Origin: Bacteroidota bacterium
GTDB taxonomy: Bacteria; Bacteroidota; Ignavibacteria; Ignavibacteriales; Ignavibacteriaceae
NCBI GenBank assembly: GCA_022564295.1
Contig: JADFLR010000003.1
Span: 62,001 to 126,000 of the forward strand
DNA length: 64,000 nt
Direction of reading: 5' to 3'
Shown: in pieces, positions 1 to 8,985 of the stretch
Numbering within the stretch: position 1 is the first letter of the stretch
Layout of the letters: each line of letters begins with the position of its first letter
Program-made: the position numbers and the translations under genes
The notes under the pieces: generated by a model
The model's input: only the letters and a program-made list of their open reading frames with translations
Databases searched by the model: none
Told to the model about the DNA's origin: nothing

Positions 1-177
1 AATTTCTTCAACTCTAACTAAATGTGTTACTTTTCTAATCATGCCCCTAATTTGTGGTGTGTCGTTGTGAACTCTTTCCCAATTAGGTCTTCCCAATCCT
101 AATGCTTCAATTGTTCTTTTTTGATCTTTAGGTCTGTCAATAATACTTCTTGTCTGAATAATCTTAATCTTAGGCAT
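1..177 (-). CDS. rpmD: 50S ribosomal protein L30 (partial at window edge)
   Basis: The reverse strand from an ATG at 177 reads MPKIKIIQTRSIIDRPKDQK and continues to GLGRPNWERVHNDTPQIRGM, the classic short L30 fold of the large subunit. All 59 visible codons are open. L30 is normally about 60 residues, so only the last residue or two and the stop are missing. It follows rpsE after 11 bases, the normal spc operon order, and is presumably co-transcribed with it. Confidence 0.93.
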   Translation of the reverse strand, partial: MPKIKIIQTRSIIDRPKDQKRTIEALGLGRPNWERVHNDTPQIRGMIRKVTHLVRVEEI

Positions 178-188
178 AAATTCCTCAA

Positions 189-707
189 TTACGAATTAAA
201 AACTTCTTGAATTGTTAATCCTCTTTTCTGTGCCATTTTTCTTGCATCAATCTGATTTATCAAACCATTTAAAGTTGCTTTAACCTGATTGTGAGGATTA
301 CTGGAGCCAAGCGATTTAGTAAGAATATCTTGCACCCCGGCAGCTTCTAATACTGCACGAACTCCTCCGCCTGCAATAAGACCCGTTCCTGGTGAAGCAG
401 GTTTTAGCAATACTCGCCCGGCACCGTATTTACCGATTATTTTATGAGCAAGTGTTCCTTTCACTAAAGAAACTTTAACCTGATTTCTTCTTGCAACATC
501 GATACCTTTTTTTATAGCATCAGTAACTTCGTTTGCCTTACCCAATCCAACACCCACAGTGCCGTTACCATCACCAACTACAACAATTGCATTAAAACTA
601 AATCTGCGACCACCTTTTACAACTTTCGCAACTCTGTTTATATGAACAACTTTTTCTTTTAAACCGTCGTTATCAGTTCTCTTTACTGATTTCAATTGTA
701 TCTCCAA
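189..707 (-). CDS. rpsE: 30S ribosomal protein S5
   Basis: 172 residues, usual length. The N-terminal double-stranded RNA-binding part is around residues 15-80 ([20 protein letters not shown], then [10 protein letters not shown]) and the C-terminal domain contains [13 protein letters not shown]5 helps decoding accuracy in the small subunit. The gene follows rplR in the spc operon, but here a tRNA-Gln gene lies between the two, so the translational link usual at this junction is broken. Confidence 0.97.
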   Translation of the reverse strand: MEIQLKSVKRTDNDGLKEKVVHINRVAKVVKGGRRFSFNAIVVVGDGNGTVGVGLGKANEVTDAIKKGIDVARRNQVKVSLVKGTLAHKIIGKYGAGRVLLKPASPGTGLIAGGGVRAVLEAAGVQDILTKSLGSSNPHNQVKATLNGLINQIDARKMAQKRGLTIQEVFNS

Positions 708-735
708 TACATAAGTTTAATAAAATATAATCTTG

Positions 736-806
736 CTGCCGGAAGAGGATTCGAACCTCTACAGACGCCTCCAAAGGGCGTAGTCCTACCATTAGACGAT
801 CCGGCA
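736..806 (-). tRNA. tRNA-Gln (anticodon UUG)
   Basis: The reverse strand folds as a cloverleaf. The acceptor stem is TGCCGGA paired with TCCGGCA, the anticodon stem is ACGCC/GGCGT around the loop CTTTGGA (anticodon TTG, reading CAA), and the T loop contains GTTCGAATC. A CCA end is not encoded. The gene lies in the same orientation inside the spc operon, 16 bases after rplR and 28 bases before rpsE, so it must be cut out of the ribosomal protein transcript or have its own promoter. Confidence 0.93.
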
Positions 807-822
807 CAAATTCCGGAATCAA

Positions 823-1185
823 TTAAAATTTCAATCCTCCCTCTCTGGCACCTTCTGCAACTGCCTGAACACGACCGTGGTATCTGTAACCACTCCGATC
901 AAAAACTACGATTGTAATGTTTTTTCCCGTTGCTTTTTTTGCAATAAGAGTTCCTACAATTTTACTTTTATCAACCTTACTCTTTGCATTCTTAAGTTCA
1001 CTCTGAATTTCTTTAGAGAGAGTTGATGCAGAAGATAAAATGTTACCGGCTGTATCATCAACCAGCTGGGTATAAATATGATTTAGACTGCGATACACCG
1101 ATAATCTTGGTTTATCCGGTGTACCATGAATTTTTTTTCTCATTCTTGTCTTTGATCTTTGACGTGTTGTTATATTTCTTTTCAT
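823..1185 (-). CDS. rplR: 50S ribosomal protein L18
   Basis: 120 residues, normal length. The basic N-terminus (MKRNITTRQRSKTRMRKKIH) is followed by the family block GTPDKPRLSVYRSLNHIYTQ and the end FDRSGYRYHGRVQAVAEGAR. L18 binds 5S rRNA with L5 in the central protuberance. It lies 33 bases after rplF in the spc operon and is followed by the embedded tRNA-Gln. Confidence 0.97.
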   Translation of the reverse strand: MKRNITTRQRSKTRMRKKIHGTPDKPRLSVYRSLNHIYTQLVDDTAGNILSSASTLSKEIQSELKNAKSKVDKSKIVGTLIAKKATGKNITIVVFDRSGYRYHGRVQAVAEGAREGGLKF

Positions 1186-1218
1186 TTTCTATTCTAACTC
1201 AAAACTTTTAATTGTTTA

Positions 1219-1755
1219 TTAACCAGCAGTTTTTCCCGCTTTTCTTTGAATATGTTCATCTGAATATTTAATTCCCTTACCTTTATAAGGTTCGGGTTTT
1301 CTGATTGATCTTATTTTAGCTGCTACCTGCCCAACAAGCTGTTTATCTGCACCTGAAATAACTATTTGATTTTGAGTAGGAACTTCTAAAATTACATCGT
1401 CCGGTGGCATAAAATAAATTGGATGAGAGTAGCCTATATTTAATAATAAGTTTTTACCTTTTAGCTCGGCACGGTATCCGACTCCAACAATATCCAATGT
1501 CTTTTTATAGGGAGTATTAACTCCCGTTACCATATTTTGGATCAATGCTCTTGTAAGACCATGTAATGATTTATTCTGTTTAGTATCATCGGGTCTTGTT
1601 ACAATTATTTCCTTTTCTTTTACTTCAACCGAAATATTTGAACTTAATTTTTGCTGCAATTCACCTTTTGGTCCCTTAACCTTTATCGTATCTCCATCGC
1701 GGGAGATTATTACTCCTTGTGGAACTTCAATTGGCTTCTTACCTATTCTTGACAC
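1219..1755 (-). CDS. rplF: 50S ribosomal protein L6
   Basis: 178 residues, typical. It starts MSRIGKKPIEVPQGV and has the two tandem L6 domains. The C-terminal one contains the diagnostic block IRSIRKPEPYKGKGIKYSDE (about residues 148-167). L6 sits near the factor-binding site of the large subunit. It is 21 bases after rpsH in the spc operon. Confidence 0.97.
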   Translation of the reverse strand: MSRIGKKPIEVPQGVIISRDGDTIKVKGPKGELQQKLSSNISVEVKEKEIIVTRPDDTKQNKSLHGLTRALIQNMVTGVNTPYKKTLDIVGVGYRAELKGKNLLLNIGYSHPIYFMPPDDVILEVPTQNQIVISGADKQLVGQVAAKIRSIRKPEPYKGKGIKYSDEHIQRKAGKTAG

Positions 1756-1776
1756 TTTAATTCTCCATTCAAAATT

Positions 1777-2172
1777 TTACCAGATATAACAAACAACTTC
1801 ACCACCAGTATCCTGCCTTCTCGCTTCTTTCTCGGTAAGCAGCCCCTTAGAAGTAGAAATAACTGCAGTACCTAGTCCATTAAGCACTCTCGGTAGTTCG
1901 TCTGATTTTTTATAAATTCTCAAACCTGGTTTACTAATTCTCTTCAAACCGTTGATAGCTGGTGCGCCATCGGTGTACTTAAGGAGAACAGTAATAACAT
2001 TTTGTTTGCTATCTTCATCAATTTTATAATCGTAGATGTAACCATTCTTCTTCAAAATTTCAGAAAGACCTGCTTTCATTTTGGAAGAAGGGATTTCTAC
2101 TTTTATTTTTTTCGCTTTTGAAGCGTTTCTAATTCTTGTTAAAAAATCTGAAATCGGGTCCGTAACCGCCAT
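1777..2172 (-). CDS. rpsH: 30S ribosomal protein S8
   Basis: 131 residues. It starts [20 protein letters not shown] and ends with the signature region [20 protein letters not shown], both typical of S8. S8 binds the central domain of 16S rRNA and in E. coli is the translational repressor of the spc operon. No equivalent operator is obvious here near rplE. It lies 13 bases after rpsN. Confidence 0.97.
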   Translation of the reverse strand: MAVTDPISDFLTRIRNASKAKKIKVEIPSSKMKAGLSEILKKNGYIYDYKIDEDSKQNVITVLLKYTDGAPAINGLKRISKPGLRIYKKSDELPRVLNGLGTAVISTSKGLLTEKEARRQDTGGEVVCYIW

Positions 2173-2185
2173 AAACTTTCTCCTT

Positions 2186-2455
2186 TTACCAACTTGCCTT
2201 TTTTAATCCTGGAATTTCGCCTTTTAGTGCCATTTCACGCAGAACTAACCTGGAAATACCAAATTTACGATGAAATCCTCTTGACCTGCCTGTAAACATG
2301 CAGCGATTTTTTAATCTAACAGGAGAAGAATTTTTAGGAAGTTTCTGTAATCCTTCATAATCATTATTCGCTTTTAATTCTTCTCGTTTAGCTTTATATT
2401 TTTCGTAAAGCTTGCGTCGTTTTTCGTCTCTTGCTATTAAACTTTTACGCGCCAT
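2186..2455 (-). CDS. rpsN: 30S ribosomal protein S14, zinc-independent type
   Basis: 89 residues, the long form. It starts [20 protein letters not shown] and contains [20 protein letters not shown]. Only one cysteine is present, so the two CxxC pairs of the short zinc-binding S14 are absent. S14 assembles late in the head of the small subunit. It stands alone between rplE and rpsH as in standard spc operons. Confidence 0.96.
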   Translation of the reverse strand: MARKSLIARDEKRRKLYEKYKAKREELKANNDYEGLQKLPKNSSPVRLKNRCMFTGRSRGFHRKFGISRLVLREMALKGEIPGLKKASW

Positions 2456-2467
2456 CTGTTCTCCTGT

Positions 2468-3133
2468 TTAAGCTGATTTAACTTCTTTTTTAATGAACGG
2501 AACACCAAAAGATTTTAGTAATTCGTAAGCTTCATTATCTGTTTTAGCAGTTGTAACAAAGGTGATGTCCATTCCCATTATACGATTAATTTTTTCTATA
2601 TCTACTTCAGGAAAAATTATTTGTTCTTTAACACCAATAGTATAATTTCCTCTTCCATCAAAAGATTTATCCGAAAGCCCTCTAAAATCTCTAACTCTCG
2701 GTAGTGCAATATTTATAACTCTATCCAAAAATTCGTACATCCGCTGATTGCGAAGAGTAACTTTTGCACCTATTTTCATGCCTTCGCGCAATTTAAAATT
2801 GGATATTGATTTTCGTGCTATTCTTATCGATGCTTTTTGTCCTGTAATGCTTTCCAATTCTTTAACAGCTTCATCCAGCACTTTTGAATCGGCAACTGCT
2901 GCACCAACACCCATGTTCACAACAATCTTATGGAGTTTAGGTACCTGCATTACATTTTTGTAATTAAAGGATTTCATCAAAGAGGGAATAATATCTTTCT
3001 TATAGTACTCAAAAAGTCTTATAGGAATTTTAATATTCGTCTCTTCTGATGACTTTGTATCTTTAGCTTTCTTCTCAGTTTTTGATTTTGATGATTTTGT
3101 TGTGGTTTCCTTTTTTGTATTCTTTTCTGCCAT
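2468..3133 (-). CDS. rplE: 50S ribosomal protein L5 with charged N-terminal extension
   Basis: 221 residues, about 36-40 more than usual. Residues from about 42 onward are standard L5 ([54 protein letters not shown]). Residues 2-36 are a low-complexity tail almost entirely of Lys, Thr, Ser and Glu (for example [19 protein letters not shown]). I see no methionine between this tail and residue 53, inside the conserved domain, so the extension appears to be real. L5 binds 5S rRNA; the tail could make extra rRNA contacts, which is inference. Confidence 0.94.
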   Translation of the reverse strand: MAEKNTKKETTTKSSKSKTEKKAKDTKSSEETNIKIPIRLFEYYKKDIIPSLMKSFNYKNVMQVPKLHKIVVNMGVGAAVADSKVLDEAVKELESITGQKASIRIARKSISNFKLREGMKIGAKVTLRNQRMYEFLDRVINIALPRVRDFRGLSDKSFDGRGNYTIGVKEQIIFPEVDIEKINRIMGMDITFVTTAKTDNEAYELLKSFGVPFIKKEVKSA

Positions 3134-3164
3134 CTTAATAACTTACTTTATAAATATCTTTAAA

Positions 3165-3491
3165 TTATTGAATCATTTCACCGGTAGCTTTACTAACACG
3201 GACTCTTTTCTTTTTACCAGTTTTTTCATCCAGTATGATTTGCGCACCAAGTCTTGTTGGCTCATTAGTTTTCGGGTCAAGCATCATTACATTAGATGCA
3301 TTGATAGATGCTTCCTTTTCAAGAATACCACCTTGCGGACTATTCTGACTTGGTTTAGTATGTCTTTTTCTTATGTTAATGCCTTCTATAATTACGCGGT
3401 TGTTTTTAGGAAACACTTTAAGAATTTTTCCTGTTTTTCCTCTATCGTTTCCGGCAATAACCACCACCATATCATTTTTTCTAATTTTCAT
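3165..3491 (-). CDS. rplX: 50S ribosomal protein L24
   Basis: 108 residues. It starts [20 protein letters not shown], the KOW motif that defines L24, followed by [21 protein letters not shown]24 is an early assembly initiator on 23S rRNA. It lies 17 bases after rplN and 31 bases before rplE. Confidence 0.97.
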   Translation of the reverse strand: MKIRKNDMVVVIAGNDRGKTGKILKVFPKNNRVIIEGINIRKRHTKPSQNSPQGGILEKEASINASNVMMLDPKTNEPTRLGAQIILDEKTGKKKRVRVSKATGEMIQ

Positions 3492-3508
3492 TTTTGTTCA
3501 CTCAAATC

Positions 3509-3877
3509 TTATAAAACTTCTGGTGCTAATGAAACAATTTTCATATACTGTTTTTCTCTCAGTTCGCGTGCAACAGGCCCAAATATACGTGTACCTCTCG
3601 GTTCGTTCTGCGGGTCTAACAGAACGGCTGCGTTTTCATCAAATCTTATATAAGAACCATCTTTGCGTCTTACTTCTTTTTTAGTTCTTACAATTACTGC
3701 TCGCGATACTTCCCCTTTTTTAATTGCACTGTTCGGAATAGCTGCTTTAACTGTAACAACAATTAAATCACCAACGCTTGCATATCGCCTGCCGCTGCCG
3801 CCAAGCACTTTAATACATCGTACTTTTTTTGCGCCGGAGTTATCAGCAACAATTAAATTTGTTTCTGCCTGAATCAT
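3509..3877 (-). CDS. rplN: 50S ribosomal protein L14
   Basis: 122 residues, exactly the usual length. It starts [20 protein letters not shown] and includes [20 protein letters not shown] and [21 protein letters not shown]14 forms an intersubunit bridge. First gene of the classical spc operon part, 21 bases after rpsQ, with no separate promoter visible in that gap. Confidence 0.98.
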   Translation of the reverse strand: MIQAETNLIVADNSGAKKVRCIKVLGGSGRRYASVGDLIVVTVKAAIPNSAIKKGEVSRAVIVRTKKEVRRKDGSYIRFDENAAVLLDPQNEPRGTRIFGPVARELREKQYMKIVSLAPEVL

Positions 3878-3898
3878 TTGTCAAAGTCTCCTATGCTA

Positions 3899-4156
3899 CT
3901 ACTTGGCTTTTTCAACAATTTCAATTAAACGCCATCTTTTATTTTTACTTAAAGGGCGTGTTTCCATTACCTTAACTTTATCACCTACTCGGCATTCGCT
4001 TTTTTCATCGTGAGCCATTAATTTTGTAGTTTTCTTAAAATATTTTCTGTAAATCGGATGAGGAACTTTTCTTTCGATTGCAATGGTAATTGTTTTATCC
4101 ATCTTATCACTAACTACAACACCTACACGTGTTTTTCTTAATCCGCGTTGTTCCAT
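3899..4156 (-). CDS. rpsQ: 30S ribosomal protein S17
   Basis: 85 residues, OB-fold. Motifs: [20 protein letters not shown] and the C-terminal signature [21 protein letters not shown]17 is a primary 16S rRNA binder. Only 2 bases separate it from the rpmC stop, so the two are probably translationally coupled. Confidence 0.97.
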   Translation of the reverse strand: MEQRGLRKTRVGVVVSDKMDKTITIAIERKVPHPIYRKYFKKTTKLMAHDEKSECRVGDKVKVMETRPLSKNKRWRLIEIVEKAK

Positions 4157-4158
4157 AT

Positions 4159-4383
4159 CTAAACACTTTCTCCTTCTTTAATTTCTTCTTTTTCTTTTCT
4201 AGAACGATCGTAAAGAACGGTCTTCATCCTTGCAATATCTCTCTTTACCAACTTTAATTTGGCTGTATTAGTAAGCTCTTTAACCTGATGAGCAAATCTT
4301 AAATCAACCAGATTGCGCTTTTCTTCCTCAATCTGATTAATGATATCCTCAGTTTTCATTTCTCTTACTTCATGAATCTTCAT
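4159..4383 (-). CDS. rpmC: 50S ribosomal protein L29
   Basis: 74 residues, two long helices. It starts [20 protein letters not shown], with the family block [20 protein letters not shown] and [13 protein letters not shown]29 is located near the nascent-chain exit tunnel with L23. A charged tail ([15 protein letters not shown]) ends the protein. Confidence 0.96.
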   Translation of the reverse strand: MKIHEVREMKTEDIINQIEEEKRNLVDLRFAHQVKELTNTAKLKLVKRDIARMKTVLYDRSRKEKEEIKEGESV

Positions 4384-4401
4384 TTATAAAGTCCTTGTTT
4401 A

Positions 4402-4818
4402 TTATTCGTAATCGGGTCTGGTAACAAACTTAGTTTTAATAGGCAATTTGTGCGAAGCAAGCTGTAGAGCAGCTTTTGCCAACTCTATTGAAACACCGGA
4501 TACTTCAAATAAAATTCTACCGGGCTTAACAACAGCGACCCAAAACTCAGGTGCGCCTTTACCTTTACCCATTCTTGTTTCAAGCGGTTTTTTAGAAACC
4601 GGCTTATCAGGAAATATTCTTATCCAAACTTTGCCATCTCTTTTCATTTTTCTTGTAACAGCGATACGGCAAGCTTCAATCTGACGGCTTGTAATCCAAT
4701 GCGGATCTAGAGCTTTTAAACCAAAATCACCAAAAACAATTTTACTTCCGCGTTGAGCTTTGCCTTTCATTCTTCCGCGCTGCGATTTTCTGTATTTTAC
4801 TCTTTTGGGCATTAACAT
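4402..4818 (-). CDS. rplP: 50S ribosomal protein L16
   Basis: 138 residues. It contains [40 protein letters not shown] and [20 protein letters not shown], all standard L16. Two ATG codons are possible, at 4818 and 4812. Most L16 proteins start at the second (MPKRVKYRK), but the upstream AGGAA is better spaced for the first, which I kept. It lies 20 bases after rpsC. Confidence 0.97.
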   Translation of the reverse strand: MLMPKRVKYRKSQRGRMKGKAQRGSKIVFGDFGLKALDPHWITSRQIEACRIAVTRKMKRDGKVWIRIFPDKPVSKKPLETRMGKGKGAPEFWVAVVKPGRILFEVSGVSIELAKAALQLASHKLPIKTKFVTRPDYE

Positions 4819-4838
4819 AATTAATAATTCCTACCGAT

Positions 4839-5480
4839 TTAATCAGTTACTCTTTTTCCTAAAATTTCGCCACGGCATATCCATACTTTAACGCCAATCG
4901 AGCCATAAATAGTATCAGCTCTTCCGTTGGCGTAATCAATATCCGCTCTTAATGTGTGAAGAGGAATTCTTCCATCTTTATATTGTTCGGTTCTCGCCAT
5001 TTCAGCACCGCCTAACCTTCCTGAGCACATAATTCGTATTCCCTCAGCACCCATTCTCATTGCACCGGTTATTGCCATCTTCATCGCTCTTCTGAACGAA
5101 ACTCTTCCTTTTAGCTGATTAGCAATACTTTCTGCAACAAGATAAGCATCCAATTCGGGTCGCTTAACTTCAGAAATCTGTATCTTCACATCTTTTTTTG
5201 TAATTTCTCTAAGCTCTTGTTCTAACTGTGTAATTTCCTTTCCACTTTTTCCTATCACAACACCTGGGCGTGATGTATGAATAGTCAGAATAATATTCTT
5301 CGAAGTTCGGTCTATAATTATTCGCGATATACCGGCTTTTTTCAACCTGTTCATTATATACGAACGAAGTTTAACATCTTCTTTAAGTTTTGGAGCATAA
5401 CTTTTGCTCTCATACCAATTAGATTCCCAACCTCTAATTATTCCAACTCTTAAACCGATAGGATTTGTTTTCTGTCCCAA
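4839..5480 (-). CDS. rpsC: 30S ribosomal protein S3
   Basis: 213 residues. It starts [20 protein letters not shown]. The KH domain has the GxxG loop in [20 protein letters not shown] (about residues 72-91). The C-terminal half has [21 protein letters not shown]3 lines the mRNA entry channel. Followed 20 bases later by rplP in the S10 operon. Confidence 0.98.
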   Translation of the reverse strand: MGQKTNPIGLRVGIIRGWESNWYESKSYAPKLKEDVKLRSYIMNRLKKAGISRIIIDRTSKNIILTIHTSRPGVVIGKSGKEITQLEQELREITKKDVKIQISEVKRPELDAYLVAESIANQLKGRVSFRRAMKMAITGAMRMGAEGIRIMCSGRLGGAEMARTEQYKDGRIPLHTLRADIDYANGRADTIYGSIGVKVWICRGEILGKRVTD

Positions 5481-5496
5481 AAATATTCTCCTAAAT

Positions 5497-5841
5497 TTAT
5501 GCTTTAGTAGCCACTATAATGGTTAAATGACAAGATCTTTTTCTAATTCTGAAAGCCCTGCCCATAGGTGCCGGTCGAATTCTTTTAATCATCGGTCCGT
5601 TGTTCACATAAGTTTCTTTAACATAAAGTTCATCGGGTTCAACTCGAGTTGAATCATCCTTGTTCATCAGGTTTGAAACAGCGGAACGTAAAACTTTTTC
5701 AGCATCTTTTGATGCATGCTTTGTTGAAAAGTGTAATACTTCAATTGCTTTATCAACCGACATACCTCTGATCAGGTCAATTATCAATCTCATCTTACGT
5801 GGCGATGAACCAATAAATCTATGTACTGCTCTTGATTCCAT
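5497..5841 (-). CDS. rplV: 50S ribosomal protein L22
   Basis: 114 residues, normal. It contains [20 protein letters not shown] and the end block [20 protein letters not shown], the beta-hairpin that reaches into the exit tunnel. Lies between rpsS and rpsC in standard S10 operon order with short gaps (19 and 16 bases). Confidence 0.97.
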   Translation of the reverse strand: MESRAVHRFIGSSPRKMRLIIDLIRGMSVDKAIEVLHFSTKHASKDAEKVLRSAVSNLMNKDDSTRVEPDELYVKETYVNNGPMIKRIRPAPMGRAFRIRKRSCHLTIIVATKA

Positions 5842-5860
5842 TTATACTAATTACCTTTAA

Positions 5861-6148
5861 TTATTTTGATCTGGCTGCCTTTTCAGCTTTAGTTCCGGGA
5901 TGACCCCTGAATATTCTTGTAGGTGAAAACTCACCTAATTTATGACCAACCATATTTTCTGTTATAAACACCGGAATCATTTTATTCCCATTATGTATGG
6001 CTATTGTGTGCCCAACAAATTCTGGTGTAATAGTAGAAGAACGAGACCAGGTTTTTATAATTTTTTTCTGATTGGTCTGATTCATTTTATCTATCTTTTC
6101 CATCAACTTATAATCTACAAATGGTCCTTTTTTTACTGATCTAGGCAT
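5861..6148 (-). CDS. rpsS: 30S ribosomal protein S19
   Basis: 95 residues. It starts [20 protein letters not shown] and ends with [20 protein letters not shown], both diagnostic. S19 lies in the head of the small subunit close to S13. Only 5 bases separate it from rplB, suggesting coupled translation. Confidence 0.98.
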   Translation of the reverse strand: MPRSVKKGPFVDYKLMEKIDKMNQTNQKKIIKTWSRSSTITPEFVGHTIAIHNGNKMIPVFITENMVGHKLGEFSPTRIFRGHPGTKAEKAARSK

Positions 6149-6153
6149 ATGCT

Positions 6154-6981
6154 CTATTTTTTCCGTCTTTTAATAATAAATCTGTTAGATTCTTTTCTTT
6201 TCTTTCTTGTTTTCAATCCTTTTGCTTTTTGTCCCCAGGGAGAAACAGGGTGACCACCGCCGGAAGATTTCCCTTCACCTCCGCCCATCGGATGATCAAC
6301 TGGATTCATTGCTACGCCGCGAACATGAGGTCTTTTACCAAGCCAGCGTGTTCTGCCTGCTTTACCCAAGCTAATATTTTCATTTTCTGCATTACCAACT
6401 TCACCATACGTAGCCATACAATCCAATCTTACCATTCTTATTTCGCCAGAAGGCATTTTTAATTGTGCGTAATCACCTTCCTTTGCCATTACCTGAATCG
6501 CAGTGCCGGCACTTCTTCCAAGCTGCCCGCCTTTTCCCGGCTTTAATTCTACATTATGAACAAAACCGCCAAGCGGCATATTTCTAAGTGGTAATGCATT
6601 TCCTACAGAAATTTCACTATCAGTTCCCGCAGTAACTGTTGCACCAACCTTAAGCCCGTTCGGAGCGATAATATATCGTTTATCTCCATCAGCATAATGC
6701 AGCAATGCTATTCTTGCAGATCTGTTCGGGTCATATTCAATAGAAAAAACTTTTGCAGGAACACCAATTTTATCACGCTTAAAATCAATAATTCTATATT
6801 TTCTTTTATGACCACCACCAATATGTCTTGCAGTGATTCTACCGTGATTATTTCTTCCACCGGATTTCTTCAGCGAAGCAGTTAATGATTTTTCCGGCTT
6901 AGCTCTGGTAATTTCTTCAAATGTAAAATCGCTTCTGAATCTTGTTCCCGGAGTATTTGGTTTTAGTTTTTTTATACCCAT
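6154..6981 (-). CDS. rplB: 50S ribosomal protein L2
   Basis: 275 residues, full length. The OB and SH3-like RNA-binding domains are recognisable ([40 protein letters not shown]), and the C-terminal loop [20 protein letters not shown] holds the conserved histidine needed for peptidyl transferase centre assembly. Standard S10 operon position between rplW and rpsS. Confidence 0.98.
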   Translation of the reverse strand: MGIKKLKPNTPGTRFRSDFTFEEITRAKPEKSLTASLKKSGGRNNHGRITARHIGGGHKRKYRIIDFKRDKIGVPAKVFSIEYDPNRSARIALLHYADGDKRYIIAPNGLKVGATVTAGTDSEISVGNALPLRNMPLGGFVHNVELKPGKGGQLGRSAGTAIQVMAKEGDYAQLKMPSGEIRMVRLDCMATYGEVGNAENENISLGKAGRTRWLGKRPHVRGVAMNPVDHPMGGGEGKSSGGGHPVSPWGQKAKGLKTRKKRKESNRFIIKRRKK

Positions 6982-7004
6982 TTATCTATTCCTGTTCCAG
7001 ATAT

Positions 7005-7298
7005 CTAAACTTCTTCAAATAAATCGATTGTGTCTCCTTCACGAAGTTTAATAATTGCCTTTTTAAATTTTGCTGTTTTGCCGGTAAACTTTCCGCCTTT
7101 CCTAAACTGCGTTTTAGTTTTGCCGGGATGATTAATTGTTCTAACATCTATAACGTGAACGCTAAATTTTTCTTCGACAGCTCTTTTAATTTCAATTTTA
7201 TTTGCCTTAGGATTTACAAGAAATCCATATTTACTTTCGGCGACAGTTAAATCCGACATTTTCTCGGTTATCAACGGTCTTATTAATATTTGATGCAT
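7005..7298 (-). CDS. rplW: 50S ribosomal protein L23
   Basis: 97 residues when started at the ATG at 7298 (MHQILIRPLITEKMSDLTVA), the standard L23 beginning. A longer reading from a TTG at 7328 overlaps the end of rplD and is unlikely. The start lies one base after the rplD stop codon, so translation is probably coupled. L23 is the docking site for trigger factor and SRP at the tunnel exit. The block KANKIEIKRAVEEKFSVHVI is typical. Confidence 0.96.
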   Translation of the reverse strand: MHQILIRPLITEKMSDLTVAESKYGFLVNPKANKIEIKRAVEEKFSVHVIDVRTINHPGKTKTQFRKGGKFTGKTAKFKKAIIKLREGDTIDLFEEV

Positions 7299-7299
7299 A

Positions 7300-7947
7300 T
7301 CAGTTAACCGCCTCTCTGTTATCAGCAAATGTTTTACCTAACTCTTCAACCGCACTTTTTTGTAAAATTAAAACCTGATTATTAAGTATATCATAAGTTG
7401 AAGCTTTGTTTGCTTCTAAAATTTTAACTTTTGGTATATTTCTACCTGCTTTATAAACCATAGTATCGGTTGTTCCTGTAAGAAGAAGCACCCTTTTTCC
7501 TTCAGCTTTTAATGCCTGAAGAATTTTAGAAAACTCTTTTGTTTTTGGAGCTTCAAATGAAAAATCCTGAACAATCATCAACTGCTCATCTTTTACTTTA
7601 TGGCTAAGAGCAGATTTCCTTGCTAACCGTTTAAGCTTTTTAGGCAATTCCTGTCTATAATTTCTTGGCCTAGGACCGAAAATGGTTCCTCCTCCGACCC
7701 ACAACGGAGAACGCGTTGTACCTGCACGAGCAGTTCCTCTGCCTTTTTGTCTCCATGGCTTCCTACCGCCGCCGCGAACTTCACTCCTTTCCTTTGCCTT
7801 ATGAGTGCCTTGCCTCTGGTTTGCCAAATATGCTTTTACTGAAAGATAAATTGCATGATCATTTGGCTCTATTCCAAAAATATCATCGGATAGATCTATT
7901 TTATCACCAGAAACAGTTCCATCAGTATTATAAATATCGAATTTCAT
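7300..7947 (-). CDS. rplD: 50S ribosomal protein L4
   Basis: 215 residues. Signature region: QRQGTHKAKERSEVRGGGRK, PWRQKGRGTARAGTTRSPLW and GGGTIFGPRPRNYRQELPKK, forming the loop that lines the exit tunnel. L4 in E. coli represses its own operon; no such leader can be judged here. The gene ends in TGA one base before rplW. Confidence 0.97.
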   Translation of the reverse strand: MKFDIYNTDGTVSGDKIDLSDDIFGIEPNDHAIYLSVKAYLANQRQGTHKAKERSEVRGGGRKPWRQKGRGTARAGTTRSPLWVGGGTIFGPRPRNYRQELPKKLKRLARKSALSHKVKDEQLMIVQDFSFEAPKTKEFSKILQALKAEGKRVLLLTGTTDTMVYKAGRNIPKVKILEANKASTYDILNNQVLILQKSAVEELGKTFADNREAVN

Positions 7948-7958
7948 TTTTATTCCAA

Positions 7959-8582
7959 TTAATTCTTTAGCAGTTCTATAATTGAATTTACGGAACCCGG
8001 GACAGCACCTTTTACCATCAAAATATTTTCTTCACTATCAACTTTTACAACTTTCAGGTTTAATATGGTAAAGTTTGTATTTCCCATCCTTCCGCCCATT
8101 TTCATCCCTTTCAAAACTCTTGAAGGAGAAGAACTTTGCCCAATAGAACCAGGGGCTCTTTGTCTATCACTTTGTCCGTGTGTAGATCCTCCAACGCCGC
8201 TAAATCCATGTCTTTTCATTACACCCTGAAAACCTTTGCCTATACTTTTACCTTTAACTTTTATGGTTTCACCTTCTTTAAAGAAATCGGCTTTAATTTC
8301 ATCACCAATTTTCATATCACTTGTATCAAATCCTTTAAATTCTTTTAATAAGGCGAAAGGAGACATATTATTTTTTTTATAATAACCCAGCAAAGGTTTA
8401 TTAATGTTTTTTTCTTTCTTTGAACCAAAACCTAATTGTACAGCTTCATAACCATGTACTTTGGCAGATCGAATATTTATTACTTTACAAGGACCAACTT
8501 TAATTACTGTAACGGGAATCAACTCGCCATCAGAATTAAAAATGCTTGTCATTCCAATTTTTTTTCCTATTAAGCCAGGCAT
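7959..8582 (-). CDS. rplC: 50S ribosomal protein L3
   Basis: 207 residues from the ATG at 8582 (MPGLIGKKIGMTSIF), which has a clear GGAGATGAG ribosome-binding site. An in-frame extension to 8615 runs into the end of rpsJ and is not supported. Family blocks: FQGVMKRHGFSGVGGSTHGQ, and RAPGSIGQSSSPSRVLKGMK with the glutamine that is methylated in E. coli L3. Standard second gene of the S10 operon. Confidence 0.97.
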   Translation of the reverse strand: MPGLIGKKIGMTSIFNSDGELIPVTVIKVGPCKVINIRSAKVHGYEAVQLGFGSKKEKNINKPLLGYYKKNNMSPFALLKEFKGFDTSDMKIGDEIKADFFKEGETIKVKGKSIGKGFQGVMKRHGFSGVGGSTHGQSDRQRAPGSIGQSSSPSRVLKGMKMGGRMGNTNFTILNLKVVKVDSEENILMVKGAVPGSVNSIIELLKN

Positions 8583-8598
8583 CTCATCTCCAAATTCA

Positions 8599-8907
8599 TT
8601 AAAGCTTAATCTCAATATCTACACCCGCCGGAATATCTAATTTACTAAGTGAATCGACGGTTTTGTGATTTGTGTTGTGAATATCAATTATTCTTTTGTG
8701 TGTCCTGGTTTCAAACTGCTCTCGCGACTTTTTATCGACGTGAGGAGATCTCAAAACCGTGTAAACCGTTCTTCTTGTTGGTAAAGGTATTGGGCCGGAT
8801 ACTACTGCACCTGTACTTCGAACGGTTTTAATTATTTTCTCAGTAGATTTATCAATTAGAATATGATCGTAAGACTTTAACTTTATTCTTATCTTCTGTC
8901 CGGGCAC
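8599..8907 (-). CDS. rpsJ: 30S ribosomal protein S10
   Basis: 102 residues from a GTG start at 8907, preceded by an AAGGAG site. Sequence: [20 protein letters not shown], then [20 protein letters not shown] and the end [17 protein letters not shown]10 also acts as NusE in antitermination complexes. First gene of the S10 operon, separated from tuf by 78 bases containing a strong hairpin. Confidence 0.97.
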   Translation of the reverse strand: MPGQKIRIKLKSYDHILIDKSTEKIIKTVRSTGAVVSGPIPLPTRRTVYTVLRSPHVDKKSREQFETRTHKRIIDIHNTNHKTVDSLSKLDIPAGVDIEIKL

Positions 8908-8939
8908 TTAATTCACTCCTTCATAAATGGTTTAGAAAC

Positions 8940-8965
8940 GAAGAGGGAGTAAACACTCCCTCTTC
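8940..8965 (-). terminator. tuf-rpsJ intergenic hairpin, probable terminator, attenuator or processing site
   Basis: A perfect 11-bp inverted repeat (GAAGAGGGAGT / ACTCCCTCTTC) with a four-base loop lies 20 bases after the tuf stop and 32 bases before rpsJ. The transcript downstream has only a short, imperfect U-rich run (GTTTCT), so it may act as a partial terminator or an RNase processing site rather than a full stop. No convincing new promoter is seen before rpsJ, so some readthrough is expected. Confidence 0.6.
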
Positions 8966-8985
8966 AAGAATAACCAACATAATTT

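Noticed and set aside
3102-3653. Open frames on the plus strand, for example this 183-codon one
   Set aside because: They lie opposite well-supported ribosomal protein, RNA polymerase or T9SS genes, lack family similarity and follow the codon pattern of the minus strand gene.
7299-7328. Longer L23 start overlapping rplD
   Set aside because: It uses a TTG inside rplD; the inner ATG at 7298 gives the standard L23 beginning. The same reasoning rejects the rplC extension to 8615.
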